64,000 nt of DNA from DYHD01 sp037445375. GTDB lineage: Bacteria > Nitrospirota > Thermodesulfovibrionia > Thermodesulfovibrionales > Dissulfurispiraceae. Shown piece by piece: positions 61,243-64,000 of this stretch. The notes beneath the pieces were generated by a model. That model was not told the DNA's origin. It ran no database searches and saw only the letters and a list, made by a program, of their open reading frames with translations. Made by a program: the position numbers and the translations under genes. The stretch covers positions 30,304 through 94,303 of the forward strand of contig JBBIKS010000006.1 of NCBI GenBank assembly GCA_037445375.1. The letters run 5' to 3'. Numbering within the stretch: position 1 is the first letter of the stretch; each line of letters begins with the position of its first letter.

Positions 61243-63924
61243 ATGAATAAAGTCAAAGCAATTTATATAATAGCAGGTTTTATCTTTTTGATAATCCCGT
61301 TATTATTAGCTGTAATTAATCTGTATGCAGATTGGCTCTTTTTTGAAGAAACAGGCTTTACCTCAGTTTTTATAAAAACCCTTTCAACTAAAATCTTAAC
61401 AGGGATGCTTTTTGGTTTAGCTTTTTTAGCCTTTGTGCTTGCAAACATAATTGCAGCTAATAGAGCGGTCTTCCCTGCAAGAGACATTTTCGTAATAGAG
61501 GGTGTTATTCATACGGTCAGAACGAGCAGCTTTGACAAGTTTGTTAAGCCTTTAACCTTAGTCGCAGGGATTTTTCTTGCCCTCTTTGTAGCTCAGTGGG
61601 GAGCAATAAAATGGGAGGAATTTCTTTTATTCAAAAACAACGTTGATATGGGAATTACAGACCCAATATTAGGCATGGACATCGGTTTTTATTTTTTCAA
61701 GATGCCTTTCATAGAGGCATTAAAGGCTTTCTTTGGCACCACGCTTTTTCTGACATCTGTATTAGTAGCGGCAAATTATTTTATCAGAGGGGGAATCTTT
61801 ATTCAGGGCGGGGTCTTTTCCATTGACAACATGGTTAAAAAGCATTTCGCTGTCCTTGCCGGTCTATTTATACTCAATGTAGGCTTCGGGTTCTACCTTG
61901 ACACCTTCAGACTTTTATTTTCTGAGACAGGTGTTGTTTTTGGTGCAGGATACACGGATGTTCATGTTAAACTTCTTTTTTACAGGCTGCTTGTTCCCAT
62001 AACGTTATTAGCCGGCGTTTTGTTCGCCGCCGGTATGTTCAGAGGATTAATAAAATTGGCGGTCATCCCGCCGATTGTCGTTTCCGTATTGTATTTAGTA
62101 GGAATTGTCGCATTTCCCACCCTTTTACAGAAATTTAAGGTCGCTCCAAATGAACTCGTCCTTGAAATCCCCTTCATAGAACACAGCATAAAATTCAGCC
62201 GTTTGGGTTATAACCTTGACAAAATAGAGGTAATACCATTCGATGTGGATTATAACCTCACGGCCAAAGATATTGAAAATAATGATGCAACCATCAAAAA
62301 TATACGATTATGGGATCATAGTCCTATCCTTAAGACTTACAGCCAGCTCCAACAGATAAGGACATATTACAAATTTGAGGATATTGACAATGACAGGTAT
62401 TTAATAAACGGCAAATATATGCAGGTGGTGCTATCCCCACGCGAGCTTTCATATGCTGATCTTCCAAGCAAGACATGGATAAACGAAAGACTTATATTTA
62501 CGCACGGTTACGGCTTGGCGCTCGGTCCAGTCAACAGAATCAGCGCAGAGGGACTTCCGGAGTTCATGGTAAAGGACATCCCCCCGCTCAGCCAGACAGA
62601 CATTAAGGTGACGAGGCCTGAGATATACTATGGAGAACTATCTAATAGTTATGTCCTATTAAAAACAAATGTCCCTGAATTCGGCTATCCCACCACTGAA
62701 GAAAATGTATATACATCTTATGAAGGAACTGGGGGCGTAGGTCTCGATTCTTTGTTTAAAAGGGCATTATTTTCTCTGAAATTCAAGACAGAGAAAATTA
62801 TTCTTTCCTCTGACATTACCAAAGAAAGCAGGATCATGTATTACAGAAATATCATAGAAAGGGCCAGAACAGTTGCGCCATTTCTGACATTTGACCGCGA
62901 CCCCTACCTCGTAATTACAGCAGATGGAAGGCTTGTATGGATTATTGACGCATATACAATCTCAAATAAGATGCCTTACTCAAAACCAACGGACAGATGG
63001 ACAAACTATATCAGAAACCCCGTTAAGGCAGTTGTTGATGCCTACAACGGAAACATAACCTTTTATGTGAGCGATCCGTCTGATATTATAATTCAAGTAT
63101 ATTCGAAAATATTCCCTGATATGCTAAAACCGCTGAAAGATATGCCAGATGATTTAAGGAAACATATCCGATACCCTCAAAGGCTGCTTCATGTGCAGGC
63201 ATCAATGTATTCTTTATACCATATGACAGACCCTAAGGTCTTTTATAATAAGGAAAACCTTTGGGAGATCCCATCATTTAGCGACAAAGCGATGGAGCCT
63301 TATTACACAATAATGAAGCTTCCCGGCGAAAAGAAAGAAGAATATATACTGCTTTTGCCTTACACTCCTTCAAAAAGGGACAATTTGGCGGCATGGCTTG
63401 CAGCTCGCTGCGATGAGCCACATTATGGGAATTTAGTCGTATATACATTTGCCAGAGACAGGCTCATTTATGGACCTAAACAGATAGATGCAAGGATAAA
63501 TCAGGATTCCTATATATCCCAACAGCTAACACTTTGGGGACAGCGCGGGGCTCAGGTTATAAGAGGCAGCCTTCTTATAATTCCCATAGAAAAATCGCTT
63601 CTTTATGTGCAGCCGCTTTATCTGGTAGCGGCTGACAAAGCTGGACTTCCAGAACTGAGAAGAGTTGTCGCTGCCTATGAAAACAATGTTGTTATGGAAG
63701 AAAATCTGGAGACAGCATTGCAAAGATTGTTTGACTCAAAAAGAGCTACTCTCAAAATGGCTGACCGGCCTGAAGGTGATACAAAGGTTCCTGAAGGCAA
63801 CCTTGCAAAAGAGGCGGTGAAGACGTTTGAAAGGGCAATTGAGATGCAGAAACAGGGCAACTGGGCGGGCTATGGAGAGGAAATCAAGAAATTGGAACGT
63901 ATTTTGAGCAAGATGGCCAAATAG
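61243..63924 (+). CDS. UPF0182 family membrane protein
   Basis: About 893 residues from ATG 61243. An in-frame ATG at 61219 would overlap the GGAGG Shine-Dalgarno site. The first ~330 residues hold about seven membrane helices, and the rest is a large extracytoplasmic domain with LWDHSPILKTYSQLQQIRTYYKFEDIDNDRY, GVGLDSLFKRALFSLKF, PFLTFDRDPYLVI and VYTFARDRLIYGPKQIDARINQD, all UPF0182 signatures. Function is unknown. It is well conserved in actinobacteria, cyanobacteria and various anaerobes. The C-terminal ~60 residues form a charged helix. Confidence 0.9.
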   Translation: MNKVKAIYIIAGFIFLIIPLLLAVINLYADWLFFEETGFTSVFIKTLSTKILTGMLFGLAFLAFVLANIIAANRAVFPARDIFVIEGVIHTVRTSSFDKFVKPLTLVAGIFLALFVAQWGAIKWEEFLLFKNNVDMGITDPILGMDIGFYFFKMPFIEALKAFFGTTLFLTSVLVAANYFIRGGIFIQGGVFSIDNMVKKHFAVLAGLFILNVGFGFYLDTFRLLFSETGVVFGAGYTDVHVKLLFYRLLVPITLLAGVLFAAGMFRGLIKLAVIPPIVVSVLYLVGIVAFPTLLQKFKVAPNELVLEIPFIEHSIKFSRLGYNLDKIEVIPFDVDYNLTAKDIENNDATIKNIRLWDHSPILKTYSQLQQIRTYYKFEDIDNDRYLINGKYMQVVLSPRELSYADLPSKTWINERLIFTHGYGLALGPVNRISAEGLPEFMVKDIPPLSQTDIKVTRPEIYYGELSNSYVLLKTNVPEFGYPTTEENVYTSYEGTGGVGLDSLFKRALFSLKFKTEKIILSSDITKESRIMYYRNIIERARTVAPFLTFDRDPYLVITADGRLVWIIDAYTISNKMPYSKPTDRWTNYIRNPVKAVVDAYNGNITFYVSDPSDIIIQVYSKIFPDMLKPLKDMPDDLRKHIRYPQRLLHVQASMYSLYHMTDPKVFYNKENLWEIPSFSDKAMEPYYTIMKLPGEKKEEYILLLPYTPSKRDNLAAWLAARCDEPHYGNLVVYTFARDRLIYGPKQIDARINQDSYISQQLTLWGQRGAQVIRGSLLIIPIEKSLLYVQPLYLVAADKAGLPELRRVVAAYENNVVMEENLETALQRLFDSKRATLKMADRPEGDTKVPEGNLAKEAVKTFERAIEMQKQGNWAGYGEEIKKLERILSKMAK

Positions 63925-63931
63925 ATTAAAC

Positions 63932-64000
63932 AGTGTCTGTTTATAAACTGTAACGCCAAAATGATAATGTCCTATACTGCCAAAATAGAAATGTCCTATA
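63932..64000 (+). mobile_element. Probable left end of an insertion sequence with 22-bp direct repeats
   Basis: AGTGTCTGTTTATAAACTG starts eight bases after the UPF0182 stop and matches the ends of the family A MITEs. It is followed by two near-identical 22-bp units, GCCAAAATGATAATGTCCTATA (63955-63976, shown here with its second copy 63979-64000 differing at two or three bases), spaced 24 bp apart. Multiple short repeats just inside the terminus are typical of IS21/IS481-like elements. The transposase would lie outside the window. Confidence 0.5.

Overview
The window is AT-rich, gene-dense bacterial DNA. It encodes anaerobic-style cobalamin synthesis, SelA, a multihaem c-type cytochrome, an HARP-type protein-only RNase P, DUF3786/Fe-S proteins, a UPF0182 membrane protein and many multidomain sensory proteins. 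This mix suggests an anaerobic or microaerophilic, Gram-negative-type bacterium, plausibly of the Nitrospirota (Thermodesulfovibrionia-like). That placement is inference from gene content, since no rRNA is present.

Layout. 0-9 kb: a hybrid histidine kinase whose GAF part lies in another frame, pyrF and selA on the minus strand, then rsfS-rlmH-lapAB fusion-HARP-DUF3786 on the plus strand. 9.3-13.4 kb: three response-regulator proteins (hybrid kinase, REC-PAS, REC-HD-GYP). 13.5-19.1 kb: queE, guaB, guaA, an Fe-S protein, tRNA-Arg(CCT) and a Cys/Met PLP enzyme. 19.1-22.5 kb: the wreck of a [NiFe]-hydrogenase large subunit, a structured repeat, a UbiA-type prenyltransferase, a QueG-like protein and a MITE. 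22.5-24.4 kb: a membrane-anchored multihaem cytochrome whose single reading frame is crossed by one in-frame TGA.

24.4-41.9 kb is one long minus-strand cobalamin operon: riboswitch, ThiC/BzaF paralogue, cobU, cobT, cobS, cobC, a fused restriction-modification enzyme, cbiP, cbiB, cobD, cbiA, a cbiX-cbiC fusion, then the ECF cobalt transporter cbiMNQO. It joins cobalt uptake, late corrin-ring steps, lower-ligand synthesis and nucleotide-loop assembly under one visible B12 sensor. 42-48.8 kb: a housekeeping run (DUF4139, plsC, M28 peptidase, tsaE, nadK, uracil-DNA glycosylase, HIT, ribH, nusB). 49-57 kb, minus strand: glnS, pit-phoU-like-CBS and a 1183-residue PAS/GGDEF/EAL protein. 57-60.5 kb: gmhA, ruvC, ruvA, a decayed endonuclease-like gene, ruvB. 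61-64 kb: a UPF0182 protein and the start of a probable insertion sequence.

The most exciting candidate is the cytochrome. Its TGA codon is followed by a two-tier stem-loop whose apical loop starts 27 nt downstream, as expected of a bacterial SECIS, and selA lies in the same window. A selenocysteine-containing multihaem cytochrome would be unusual. A nonsense mutation or assembly error remains possible. The window is also full of dispersed palindromic/MITE-like elements of at least five families, some of which have entered coding sequences in frame.
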